From positions 186,001 through 250,000 of the forward strand of contig BDSI01000142.1 of assembly GCA_003117195.1 (NCBI GenBank): a DNA stretch of 64,000 nt, written 5' to 3'. The notes under the pieces were generated by a model that was given only the letters and a program-made list of their open reading frames with translations, searched no databases and was not told the DNA's origin. The position numbers and the translations under genes are program-made. Below are positions 1-10,522 of this stretch, in pieces. Positions within the stretch are counted from its first letter, which is position 1. Every line of letters starts with the position of its first letter. The stretch comes from Eudorina sp. 2006-703-Eu-15. Taxonomy: Eukaryota; Chlorophyta; Chlorophyceae; Chlamydomonadales; Volvocaceae.

Positions 1-498
1 ATCTTGAGCGGTGATACAATGGGACAAAGCGGAAGATGCGCACTGCAAGCGGGCAGACGCAGGACAGCACCTGCGCAGACTCTGTCAGCGGCACACGGTC
101 TGCAATGCACAGCTGACTTTATCTTTGCGCGTTGTCATCCAAGAGAGATGTTGTTGCGGCGGCACTCGTTGGGATGTTACAGCAATGCCTTGTCCAGGCA
201 AGAGCTGCGCACGAAGAGGTGCAATCCATACACTAAGAGGTGTGTCTGTAAAGACAGCAATCGTGTATCACCGCTGCTCAGCTCGGCTGAGCAGCGAGCC
301 TAATAAGTGACGCAGATGGCCCGAAACTATCCTCCCTGTAGCGACGAATCTACCTCATGGGCCTAGTGCAACCAAGTTCACTGATCATGTTCTACCAGAA
401 TAAGGCGAGAATACTTTTACGGGCAATAAATGCCGCGCTCACTACTGAGAGAGTTCACACACACAATTGAATAACAGGAAGCCTAACCGTCGGCCCAA

Positions 499-990
499 CT
501 AGATGGCCACTTTAACCCTAACGGCAAACTGAACACACACTGTGTCAACCACCCCCTGTGTCACGACAGTCGTGATCAGCCAATCGCCTTCTTGTATGAA
601 ACCGCAGCCGTCGGAGGTTGACTTGAACTTGACGCGTGGGATGTTCATGGAGAGATTGGGGTACATTGGGTTGATGCATAGGCGGCGCTTGGTCCCCTCC
701 TTGCTCACGACTACTCGTAGCCCGTTGACGATGATGGGGCTGCCCATGTCGGGGGTCCAGCGCTTGATCACCCCCATGGCCTCTGCCTTCACCACTTTGC
801 TGCACACAAAATTACTGTGTTTGGCGACGCTGCAGTGGTTAGGGAACTGGATCGGGTGGGGCTCCCGGCTCATCAGGTAGGACTCGGGGTCCCGGGTAGG
901 GTCGGCCTGCCGAAGCATTTGTGTTACGATCCGCCTCTTAGATTTCTGTTGCGAGCTGGACATCGATGTCGTGGGGTCCCGGGTTGCCAA
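499..990 (-). pseudogene. Reverse-transcriptase fragment of a decayed retroelement
   Basis: An open stretch of about 163 codons on the minus strand carries features of the early part of a reverse transcriptase. There is a 'GVIKRW' stretch, then 'VVVSKEGTKRRLCINPMY' (the K-x-R-x-x-x-D/N-x-R block in which DIRS-like and Ty3-like RTs have KKRLCLDxR), and then 'GDWLITT', matching the GDW-F/L-x-T-DLK motif that precedes the first catalytic Asp. The Asp itself is lost: the sequence after GDWLITT is degenerate. No YxDD box, RNase H or integrase follows before the window edge region, so this is a dead fragment. A DIRS/Ngaro-like source is my preferred reading, but Ty3-like is possible. Confidence 0.55.
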
Positions 991-1210
991 TGAACTTGAA
1001 GCGCACCCCGCTTCTCAGGAAACCCAAGACCGTGTGCTAAGCGGCTGACAGGGGTTTGTCCTGGCTGGAGGGGGGTGTGCCCAACCCCTGGTTTGCGAGC
1101 GTGAAATATCTCTCCCATGCCGCCGCCTGTTCACCCACGAGGCCGGCGAAGAACTTCGCTGGGTCCCGCAGGGTTGCTTGGAGCTGACGGGTGATAGGGT
1201 TGCTGGGGGT

Positions 1211-3558
1211 TCAGTCGACTCCGTTCCCTGGAGTTGGATCGTTGAGGCTCTTCCCAGACGGATCCACCACACGGTAATCCTGGGTCAGCAGTTGGAGCCT
1301 GAAGCCGTGCCCCGGGAGGGGGTCCTTCTCCAAGTCCGGGCCCAAATCCTCTTCCAACCAATTGTCCACAACCGTCAACGGCGGAAAAATGTTCCCTTCG
1401 TCTGGGCTCTCCACGCCAATCATCGATCCCTGGGGTGATCGGGTCAAGTGTCAGGCGCCCGAATTACTATGATGGGCTCATTCTTCCGGCCCAATTCAAG
1501 TCCATCAGTTCGGGCCTTCGTGACAACACTCGAGGCGGGTTCCTCTGGTGCTCAACGGACCTCTAGTCTCTCTCTCCTAGTCCACAACCTTCCTGATGGG
1601 CGGGTTCCATGCTTAGCCCCTCATACATGCGGATTGCCCCCCGCTCTCCTAGTCGATGGGTCTGGGTTTTTCCGGACCCAGCTCACACCGCCTTGCAGCT
1701 CGTAGCGCTCAGTTGGGGGCCCCCTGTACACCCCCGGCAGTGATGTGTTGGGTCACCACCCGGATGCCTCAGGCCTCCAGCAAATCATGCTTGCCCGGTC
1801 CGTACTCACGGAATGGGCATGCTCCCGTGTGCCTTACAGCCACCTCGGCCAAGTAGTGCCGGATATGCACACCTGGGGCTCAGTTAGGTCCTTGACCGCG
1901 GTCACTAGCTCCTGCTCCGTGGGAATGGGGTTCAGATCCGCGGCAGTCAGGCGGGTGTTGCGCTTGCTAGGGCCTCCTGAACGGCTGGGTGGATCGACTC
2001 CTTAATAATCCAGCGGCTGATGGACAGCGCCCTGGGAGCTTGCTCGGCCATCACCGCAGCCCGGTCGGCTGCTGGCCTGGGGGCTTGCTGGCGGCGAGGT
2101 GGGAGGAGGTCTCGGGGTAGAGGGGCCTCCACCACTCTGGCCCAAGAGCCTCGGAGGCCATTCCGCAGGGCCGCTAAGAACCGAGCCACACTGCAGGCGT
2201 TGTCGTCCAGGTACTTACAAACGGACTGCAGGGTGTTGAGTGTCGCGGCCAGACCGTATGTGAGTGGGCCCCAGAAGACCCGGTGGGCGTCCTATGGCGG
2301 GATCAGGCCGAAGTTGTGGTGCAGGAGCTCTGTGGCCACTTCAGCCGCCTCGGGTTCGAAACAGACCCGGCTGCCCAGGTTCAGGAGGGCGGCCGCCAGT
2401 TCCCCACCAGGCTATCCTTCATCAGGAAGGAGTCCCTGGCCCGCCGCCCACAACCGGCGGCGTCATTCCAATCAGCCCGAAGGCGTGTGACAACCCGCTC
2501 CAGCGCTCCTGTAGCAGGGTGACGTCACCCTCTTTCATGAAGGAGACCGGGCCCTGTCGGCAGGTGTTGAAGGCGCGCCGCACTTGGGTCTCCATGCTGT
2601 CCCTTGCTGCCGTGGCCAGTTCTCCGACGGGGTTCTGGTGCAGCTCTTGGGTTACTGCCACGAAGAACGCCGCCGTGCTCTGTTCCAAGGCCATGAAGAA
2701 CTGGGGGCCCTGGTCCCCACCGTAGGTCCTCCCCAGTGAGCCAATGAAGGCCTGGAACACCCGAGTCTCCGCAAGTGGAGCCCCATGTTTGGCATCTTGT
2801 AAATGGCCTGACTCATGGAGGCCTTGTAGGAGGACCCACAGGTCGGCCATCCGTCCTTCCGGGGGATGCCGTGTTGGGCCGGCGGGCCAGTCTCGGTCTT
2901 CAAGGGATTGACTCCAGGTGGAGAAGTCGCTGGAGTACCAGGCTCCCGTCGGTGCCGTGCCATAGCCGGGGACCACTGGATGAAAGGGTTCATTGCGTGG
3001 AAGGGAACCAAGGTAGTCTGGGACGGTGAGGGTCGGAACCCCCCCACGCCGCCGCCCAGGTTGAAGGAGGTTATAGAGGCGCATCATGGAGTGTGGCGGC
3101 AATGAAGTACCCAGGCCGGGGATCCACTGGAAGGCAGCCCGCGCCTGTCGGATGTGGTCGAGCAGGTAGACTGAGGGGCCACTGAGGCTCGCTGCCGGCT
3201 CCCCAAGGGGCTAGGCTGTAGTTAACGTGAACATCATCGGTGGACGGCGGGCGTCTTGGGCCGGGGGGTGAGCTCCTTGGGGGGCCTCAAGCGAGGGGTT
3301 CAGGTCGGGCTCCGTCAAGCTCGCCAGGTTGGCCCCCTCGAACGTGGTGTTCACCCATGGACCCGTCGGTAAAGGGGCATTGCCCCGCGACACCCAGGCC
3401 AGAGCAGGCGGTGCTAGGTCTAGGTCGTCATAGTCGTGGTCTAGCCAGTAGGTTGGACGGTGTTGGGCCTCGGAGTCGGGGCCTTCTGTGTGGCGAGCCG
3501 GCCGGGGGACCTGGCCTGGGGCAGGGTGTGTGTAACAACCGTACGGCATAGCGTACAC
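1211..3558 (-). pseudogene. Frame-broken upstream part of the same retroelement (gag-like?)
   Basis: Minus-strand open segments lie in line upstream of the RT fragment but in different frames: 3558-3211, 3102-2422 (226 codons), 2189-1947 and 1447-1211. The longest one is a globular-looking protein with motifs such as 'LHESGHLQDAKHGAPLAETRVFQAFIGSLGR' type helical sequence and 'MALEQSTAAFFVAVTQELHQNP', reminiscent of a capsid-like region, but I do not recognise a family. Shared orientation, order and dense composition suggest one former polyprotein broken by frameshifts. Function is inferred from position only. Confidence 0.35.
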
Positions 3559-3614
3559 AGTATAAGTAAATATGAAAGAGCCCGCACAACATCTCGAGTA
3601 GCCTTTGTCACCAA
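3531..3614. repeat. 84-bp direct repeat, copy 1
   Basis: Begins TGTAACAACCGTACGG and contains the core CATCTCGAGTAGCCTTTG. It is almost identical to the copy at 3894-3977, with one clear mismatch (AAATATG versus ACATATG). It includes a TATA-like ACAGTATAAGTA. It could be the end of a small LTR-type or terminal-repeat element; about 280 bp separate the two copies. Confidence 0.7.
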
Positions 3615-3893
3615 ACGCTACATTGGTATCGAGACCAAGTCTCGTTCCGCACGATCCGGTGGGTCGTGAATTCGATTCTGACAGGTGACATTGGTTTCCA
3701 CTCTAAAAAACCCTGCACATGAGGCTTAAGGCATGTGAGGCTGGCACATGACCTGACACGGGAGGTTGCTGCACCCGAACCCGAAGACCTGGCAAAGACC
3801 CCAGGCAGCAAGGGTGGTGAATGGCAGAGTGGAGTTGTGCGCACTGCGAGGCCGCAGTGAAGGGCCGAGGATGTCCCCATCAGAGGGGGGGAA

Positions 3894-3977
3894 TGTAACA
3901 ACCGTACGGCATAGCGTACACAGTATAAGTACATATGAAAGAGCCCGCACAACATCTCGAGTAGCCTTTGTCACCAA
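3894..3977. repeat. 84-bp direct repeat, copy 2
   Basis: Second copy of the repeat at 3531-3614 in the same orientation. The intervening 3615-3893 contains no convincing gene. The arrangement (two near-identical short ends around a short centre) would fit a miniature LTR-like (TRIM-like) element, but no target-site duplication was recognised. Confidence 0.7.
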
Positions 3978-4980
3978 GCGTGAGGGCCCGCTGGAGGGGG
4001 ATGGGTTGCAGGTGCCTGGTGGATGAGGACCTCAGGGTGGCCAGCGTCTGGGGCTGGGACAGTGGCGGCGATCTCGGCCGGGGCGGGCATGACGGGTCGG
4101 AATCCTGGGGGTGCGACGTCTGTGGCTAGGGAGGTGGTGGCGTGATAGGCTGCCGGGCCCGGGCCGCTCTGGCTGGGGGCGGCTGCCATGTTGGCGAGCG
4201 GGGCGGGCACGACTACTCCCATATGGGCGAGCTCGGGGAAGACGGCATCGATGGCGGGTTGGCCTCAGGGGGCGTGCGCCTGCCGGGCAGTCGCGAAGGC
4301 GGCGGCAGTGGCAACCAAGCCTGCGGATGTCGGGACGACTCGCTGGTGCGGCGACGGTGGGGTCGGCGGCTGGAGGTGGAGGCCCAAAGATGCGAGGTTG
4401 TGGCTCGGGAACGGCGGCTGCATCGCCCGGGGCCAGTGGAGGGGCCACTTGTCCCAGAGGCGCGACGGTGACGAGGGCAGGCGCGACCGGGTCTTGAGGG
4501 TTGGCGGCTTGAACGGCGGGCACGGTGGTGGTGGCAGCCGGGGGTGGAGGAACGGTGCCTGTGCTTGGCAAATGGGTGTCCGGGGGTAAGGCGGCCGTGG
4601 CGGGGGCTCTGAGCGGGGCGGGTGGAGCGACAAGGAACCCGGCAGTCGGCAGCTCGCCGTCGCCTGAGGACCGATGATGGGCGGCCGGAGGGAGGCCCTC
4701 TTCTCTCTCTCGGCCTCAGCGGGGCAGGCTCGGCGGGGCAGTGTCACACTCATCGAGGGTGAATTGGAGGGCCAGATTCCTCACGGCAGCGTTGGTGCTG
4801 GCCCCCTGACCAGTACTGGTGCTGGCCCCTTGTCTGGTGCTGGGCATAGCTTGGCCGGCCGATGATCTGGTCGTGTACCTTTGAGCCACAGGGGGGTGGG
4901 CGGCTCCTTGGGTTCCCTGGATGGAGGTGAAGGCCGGTGCGGGGGAGGGGGAAGAGGGGAGGTCCGGCGGTAAGCATCCT
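3978..4980. other. GC-rich Pro/Ala-biased stretch, no firm gene
   Basis: Both strands are open in several frames because of high GC. On the minus strand 4571-4032 encodes Pro/Ala/Val-rich sequence (PPPPAATTTVPAVQ type) that could be the N-terminal low-complexity part of the decayed retroelement. There is no recognisable domain and I do not call a gene. Confidence 0.3.
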
Positions 4981-5880
4981 GCCACCCTGCCAGGGTCCGA
5001 ATGCGGTACATCCTGCCGAGTTCTTCCCTGCCCAGAAACGCTCCAGCCACCCGCCTGGGTCGGAAGCGTTTCGTTAATCTGCGCGAGAGGCCGCCGGACA
5101 ACACTCCAGCCACCCTTCAGGGTCGGAATTCGTTCCCGCCTAGTCGCTACTGTGGGAAGCCGGGCGCCCGCCGCCATCCTGCCGGCCGGGTCCGCTCAGG
5201 GCTAGCCGATGGTCCGAACGGGGGACAGCTCCAGCCACCCGTCCAGGTCGGTATGCGATCCCACCCTACATCGCGCGAGGCAGCTGGTCAACTAACGCTC
5301 CTGCTTACCTTGCGTGATGCCGCCCCTCTCATGGCAGACGGGGAACCAGGCGGGAGAGTGTGATCGGACCCCCCGATTTGCGACGCTAGGACCCCGAGGG
5401 ACGGGACAGGAGACTACGGGCATCAAAAAGGAACGGTAGGATGGTGGCGGTGGAGAGGCGACGGCCTGCACTCATACCTGAGGCAGGAAAGACGAACATT
5501 GGCCTGGAAAGGGACCGGGAATCGTCACCCGCAGAGGTGGGGACGGCCAACGGGCCGGGAGAAGGCGCAGGCGGAGAGAGACCAGGGGAGAAGAGGACCG
5601 GCGCTTCTGCAAAGCGGGAGTACGTGGACAGGCTTGTTCGGGTCTCATTTCGGATATTATTCCGGGTAATGCGAACTTACCCTCATAACCAGCGTAACCA
5701 GAGGCTGTGAATCCTGCGAGCGGGAGGCGTGTTAGAAAGGGGCCAAGACTCCCACTCAGAGGCTGACGTACCTCCGGAGATGACAATGTATGATTTCGTG
5801 CTCAATCATACTTGAAACTCGTACGCCGCGCAGTGCCACCCGTCCGGGTCGGTATGCGTCCCCGCCTAGCAAGCGTGCAG
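4981..5880. repeat. Degenerate iterated motif (CCACCC..GGTCGG.AT.CG)
   Basis: A motif of about 30-40 bp, consensus CCAGCCACCCGTCCGGGTCGG followed by A/T-ATGCG and then CCCGCCTA, occurs near 4981, 5043, 5106, 5230 and 5835 in the same orientation. Spacing is irregular (about 60, 65, 125 and 605 bp). It looks like a decayed tandem array or the subterminal repeats of a transposon. Confidence 0.5.
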
Positions 5881-6381
5881 CAGCCACGAGAGGTCTCTCT
5901 CCGATTGCCAACAGGTCGAGCCTGAACTCTAAGGCGATCGGTTATCGAAGGAGCGCGTACTTGCCCCGAGCAGCGGTTAGCGACCGTGAGTCTTGGGTTC
6001 TCCGGCTGATCCTAGGCGGTCGCGGCGCAGGACCGTTCGTCAACCCTCTAAGGTCTGCCGGTTGCGCCGGGTCTCTAGTACCGTCGACCCGCGACCGATG
6101 TGGTCTCGGGATCTGTCTATCTAGCAGTCGTAAGAATGATGAGGCCGGGCTAGGCGCGAATAGCACTCACGTCTGCTTCGCGGCGCTCGATGCCGACTGG
6201 CGGGAGGTCTCGCGCGTCGGGCGGGTGATTCGGAGGTATCTGAAAGCATTAGTGACACACGGGGTTGTTAGGCCAGTACCAAGAAATGAGGGGGAAGTAG
6301 CTAGCAGGCTCGTCGGCAGCTAATGGCGGGAACGCGCGGGCCTCCCGGGCAACTTTGAGCCAACGCACGCAAATCGAGGGT

Positions 6382-6502
6382 CATCAACAAAAGGTCATCA
6401 ACAAAAGGAGAAATCTGTAGGTTATGGATCTTTTACCAGGGATGAGGACCTGCGAGCGGTGAAATCAAACGCGTGATTTCACCGCTCGCAGGTCCTCATC
6501 CC
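6382..6502. repeat. Short direct repeat followed by a perfect 29-bp hairpin
   Basis: GGTCATCAACAAAA is repeated twice in tandem near 6380-6407. Shortly after, 6439-6467 and 6474-6502 form a perfect inverted repeat of 29 bp with a six-base loop, AACGCG. Such a long perfect palindrome is not expected by chance and resembles the end structure of a mobile element. No transposase lies beside it. Confidence 0.75.
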
Positions 6503-7554
6503 TCCCCTCGCCGATCCCCTCCCCGAGCAACACCGCCCTGCGGCACACGTTTAAGTCTCACCTGGCTCATTTTGCTTAAATGAACTGGATTAAGAAGTCG
6601 GTGGCGATCCTCGCAGGGGGACGCGGTCGGGCTGCGACTGCTATTACTTTTTTCGCGGCGTCTATAGTTACGAGCTGATGGCGGACCTTCAAGCTCCAAT
6701 GTAAGATATCTCTGAATCCGCGAGAAGTCTCTACCGATGAACCCCTGGTTTAAATTGTCCACCGGGTCGTATTCGGGGTACTGCAGAGGCCGAGCATTTC
6801 AATATCGTGGCATTTATGCAGCCACGGGCCTTTCTGGAGGCAGTAGCGACCTGCAAGCCCTCTGCGTTCTCGGACACGCAAGACAGGCAACATCGATTGT
6901 TCCCTCGTGTCCGCATACAATATCAGCATGCAGTGTTTGGACCTCATTCCGGTGCGCGACCCTTAACCAGAAGATTAATGCTCAGTGGGCAGCAAGCCAT
7001 ATCCCCGTATGTACGGCACGTCAAAACAGGTCTGCGTGCACGAAATGTGACTATCCGTCTTCCCATTGAAATTCACTGGTTTGGGCAAGCAAGCGACCGT
7101 GATTGCTCACCTCCGGGCCCTGCTACGACACGAATCCCGGCACTGGAGGAGCATCATTGATCCGGATCCGTCGCGTCGTACTCTTTTGTGCGATAGAAAG
7201 ACATGACCACCCCAAACCCAAGCATGTATGGTGCGACATGGAGCTACGTAGCTTCGTCCCCGATACAGTGTTTACTTGCTCACTCATAATAAATAACCCT
7301 TGATTACGGAGGGAGGTGCACGGCGGCACTGCAGACACGCGTCCCGCGTACATGTGACAGCTCGAAGACATGTAAGATAGACCTGCTCCTGAAGAAGGAT
7401 GAGGCGCGGGTTCCCCGCCCTCTGTCTGTTTATCGTCGGGCTCTCCGAACCGGGGTTCAAGTTGGGGACCGGGCCTACCCTCAGATTGGGGTGGAGGTTG
7501 GGCTCCCGTTGGCATTTTGGTGTTTTGGCCAAGTTATTTCTTATGATGCGGGTT
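6503..7554. other. No recognisable gene
   Basis: Only short overlapping ORFs on both strands, none with a recognisable domain. No tRNA-like or other structured RNA was seen. Confidence 0.4.
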
Positions 7555-7945
7555 ACCCCACTAGCGGTCGCTGGGCAGTGTCACGAGCCAGGCGTGGGCC
7601 TTCCAAGACCTCGAGAAGGTGCTGCGTTGGGTGCCTCAGAGGTGGTGGTAGCTGGGTAATGGGGTGCCTGTGTGGGCGACCTCCCCTGTGCTTGGCTTTA
7701 TCCACTTCTGGGGATTATGCCCGCTGCTGTGCCTGTCCCTTTGGTAGTGTTGCCCCGCTGCGCGCCTCTGCTTGCTTCGGTGTCTGACTGGTTGGGGTTA
7801 TGGCCCGGTGTGTTTTCTTTGGGTGCGGCGTTGTGGTGTGGAGGTGACCTGCCGCCTTGGCGGTGGGGCCTACTGGGGCTTGCTCTGGTATACACCGATG
7901 ATCCCGTTGGGGTCCGCTGTAACATTCATTCATTCATTCATGTAC
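7555..7945 (+). mobile_element. LINE 3' end with (ATTC)n tail, copy 1
   Basis: This segment is similar, in reverse complement, to 12,880-13,250, and its last part also matches 58,213-58,295. The plus strand ends GGGGTCCGCTGTAAC and then runs straight into ATTC repeats. A common 3' end, variable 5' truncation and a simple-repeat tail are the signature of a non-LTR retrotransposon. No RT is present in this copy. Confidence 0.65.
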
Positions 7946-8529
7946 AAGGTCTTGTCTTCAAGGTCTTGCCGCCTGTTGCACCCCATATACAGCAGGGCCT
8001 CGGAGGGCGAGGCAGGCAGAGCCCCCGGAGACATCGAGCCCCTTTTTTACTTCATCATCTGGCCATGGCGCATCACTACTACTAGGGAATCGACACGAGT
8101 ATGATGAGCGATTTAGGGGATGTTACATGCAGTCAGTCGACCCCTGTCGAATGAAGGGGGTAGGTCATCGGTCAGCAAGCAAAGCCGTAGCAGCAGGTCC
8201 ACTTCTATCTGCAGGTCTACCACTGACGAAAGCACACACGCTTGCTTTGCTCTGTCCGTCGACCCCAGCCAACGAGCCAAGTGCAACAACAGCTAGCATG
8301 CCATGTACTTGCTGTGCCGCTCCGTCATTACAGCATGCGCGCACACTGTGTGTGCGTGCATGCTTGCGCTTGGCGCTATTCAAACGCGGCTGGGCACATC
8401 GATCCACAAGCCCATTCAAGCATCCATGCATGCATTCGAGTTGATACGACGACCAGCAGTTGACTCAGACATTACTGTTGGGCGATTACCGAGGCTAGAT
8501 CTGTACAATAAAGCGCAGCAGGCGAATGC
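7946..8529. other. No recognisable gene
   Basis: Unique-looking sequence between a LINE end and a MITE. The small ORFs have no domain and overlap on both strands. Confidence 0.4.
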
Positions 8530-8537
8530 GTGTGGGC

Positions 8538-9043
8538 CAGTGTTGCTATCTTCCAAAACGGGGAAATAGAATTCCGCAGGTTTCCGGCCTGTCGCCAGTA
8601 GCCAAAAAACCTTTGGCAGGGCAGATTTTGGGGGGCTTCCTAGGTGCCAGGAAATAAAAACCTCCGAGGCAGGGCGGAAATATTTCTGCGTGTTTCGACA
8701 GCAGGGCCACTGTTACAACAGCGACGACAGGGATTCTAAGTCCATGGAGGCCTGAAGCGCGCTTTCCTTGCGTCGCGGATGCATATGGGATGGTAACCAG
8801 GAGTTGGGGACACGGCATTCGAGTGTGTTTTGGCGGTAGACAGGTGTACGATGCAGGATTTTCCCTGCGCCTGCAGATTTCCAGGCTTTTTTGGTAGTCT
8901 GGAAAATAGTTGGCAGGGCAGATTTCCGGCTCTCCACAGCGTCAAATAAATGAAATCTCGCAGGTTTCTTGGGAGTCCGGGAAATAGAAATTTTCCGGCT
9001 TTTTGGCCCGTAAATATTATTTTTATTTAAGATAGCAACACTG
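8538..9043. mobile_element. hAT-type MITE, family 1, with 8-bp target duplication
   Basis: A 506-bp element with 15-bp terminal inverted repeats CAGTGTTGCTATCTT / AAGATAGCAACACTG. It is flanked by the perfect 8-bp direct repeat GTGTGGGC at 8530-8537 and 9044-9051. An 8-bp duplication with CAG-starting ends is characteristic of hAT DNA transposons. It has no coding capacity and is non-autonomous. A second, inverted copy lies at 51,881-52,389 and a decayed fragment near 35,490-35,680. Confidence 0.9.
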
Positions 9044-9051
9044 GTGTGGGC

Positions 9052-9867
9052 CCCGAGCCCCCGACTTGTCAACCAACGAACAAATCAACAAGTCCCCGTT
9101 GGCCAAACATCGGTATAAATATGGATGTGCTAGATAGAGCGGGCAGCTATGACCGCCCTTTACGCTGCGAGCAAGCGGAACGAGCCGAGAATAGCTTGTT
9201 ACAAACACGCAAGAAGCGAGAAGACACGCACACGCACGGGCGGGCTTGCAGGGGCCACTTGCTTCACACCTCGCAGCGACTTGCTTGGACATTCGACACA
9301 CGCTAGCTCCCTACGTACCACTGTTGCGAGGAAATTGCAAATATACGCCGAATAATGTTCATTGCGCTCTACGCAATAAACATCCAGTACACGCGCACGC
9401 ACGGCGCCGCAACGAATTTCCTTCGCCGTCGGTCACTGCCGCGCGGGCGTCTATCTGACCACTAGCTAGCATACTTACGTACGTAGATAGATAGGCGGAT
9501 AAACTAGATAGATAAACGCTTGCATCCCTTGCTTATATTCTCCTGCAAAAGCGCGGGGCATTTATACTTAGAACAAGGAGCGGGCACCTAGACATACAAT
9601 AATCGCCGCCGTCTTCAGTGTCGCTTGCTTGGCTTCGTAAAGCAGGAAGGGCGTGCGTAGTTCGTGAGCGCATCCGGCGCTGCTCAGCCTTGCTTCATTC
9701 ATTCACTCATGGCAATACCTTCGCAGCTCAGGTACAAAAATAACACCGAGTAAAAACGAGCGATGGGTACAAGTTTGCCAAGCAAGCGAGAGTAATGATG
9801 GATCGATGTCGCCTAAATCGAGGTTCACAGGTAAGGAACCCAGCAGCCAAGCACGCCAATTCAAATG
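9052..9867. other. No recognisable gene; short GATA/TAGA microsatellites
   Basis: Contains short tetranucleotide runs (for example TAGATAGATAG near 9483-9515) and no supported gene. Confidence 0.4.
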
Positions 9868-9875
9868 TGTCTTTC

Positions 9876-10087
9876 CAGGGTGGCTATCTTATTTTGCAGA
9901 GTATCTACGGCCAGAGAATCTCTGGCAGAGATACTCCTTGCCCAATCGTGCTGAAAGTATCTGTCGGAGGGAGCTTTTGCCGGCATTTTATCTACTCAAG
10001 GGGGCTTTTCCCCGCGCGAGAGGCCGTGAATATCTAAAACCTCATTTTTCTCCCAAGGAAACTTCATATCTTAAGATAGCCACCCTG
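9876..10087. mobile_element. hAT-type MITE, family 2, with 8-bp target duplication
   Basis: A 212-bp element with ends CAGGGTGGCTATCTTA and TTAAGATAGCCACCCTG. It is bounded by the perfect 8-bp duplication TGTCTTTC at 9868-9875 and 10,088-10,095. The internal sequence repeats GAGTATCT-like words. The ends resemble those of family 1 (GCTATCTTA shared), so one transposase group could mobilise both. A longer, more decayed relative lies at 44,284-44,700. Confidence 0.88.
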
Positions 10088-10522
10088 TGTCTTTCTCAGT
10101 GAAGTTGTCCTGCCCCGCATATATATCTACCTAACTTACCTACCCACCTACACGCACGCAACGCATTCCATCCATTCATTTACCTAGCTCGGACGTAAAT
10201 AATCGAAAAGCTATGCGATAACGTACGAACTGAGCAGACTCAGCGTCTGACCTGACATAGGTGCCGACGCGAGTAGTGTCGGTTTTTTGCCATTATGTAT
10301 AACACGCACGCAACACGTAGCCCACAGACAGCCTTATGACATCCCCATGCCCCCGGTGTCCCCCACGCATGTCCAGCACATGTATACCCCCCCCCCCCCC
10401 CACACACACACACACACACCTTCAGGCGCCGCATGCGCGCCCCTACCTGCCGAATACCACTCGCTCACGCACTACTCTTACCACGCAAGCGAAAAGGCAA
10501 AACCAATATGCGGCGCTACCAT
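10088..10522. other. 3' flank of gene A with poly-C/(CA)n microsatellite
   Basis: Non-coding DNA downstream of gene A. A run of C followed by (CA)n sits at about 10,386-10,420. No clear polyadenylation signal was identified. Confidence 0.45.
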
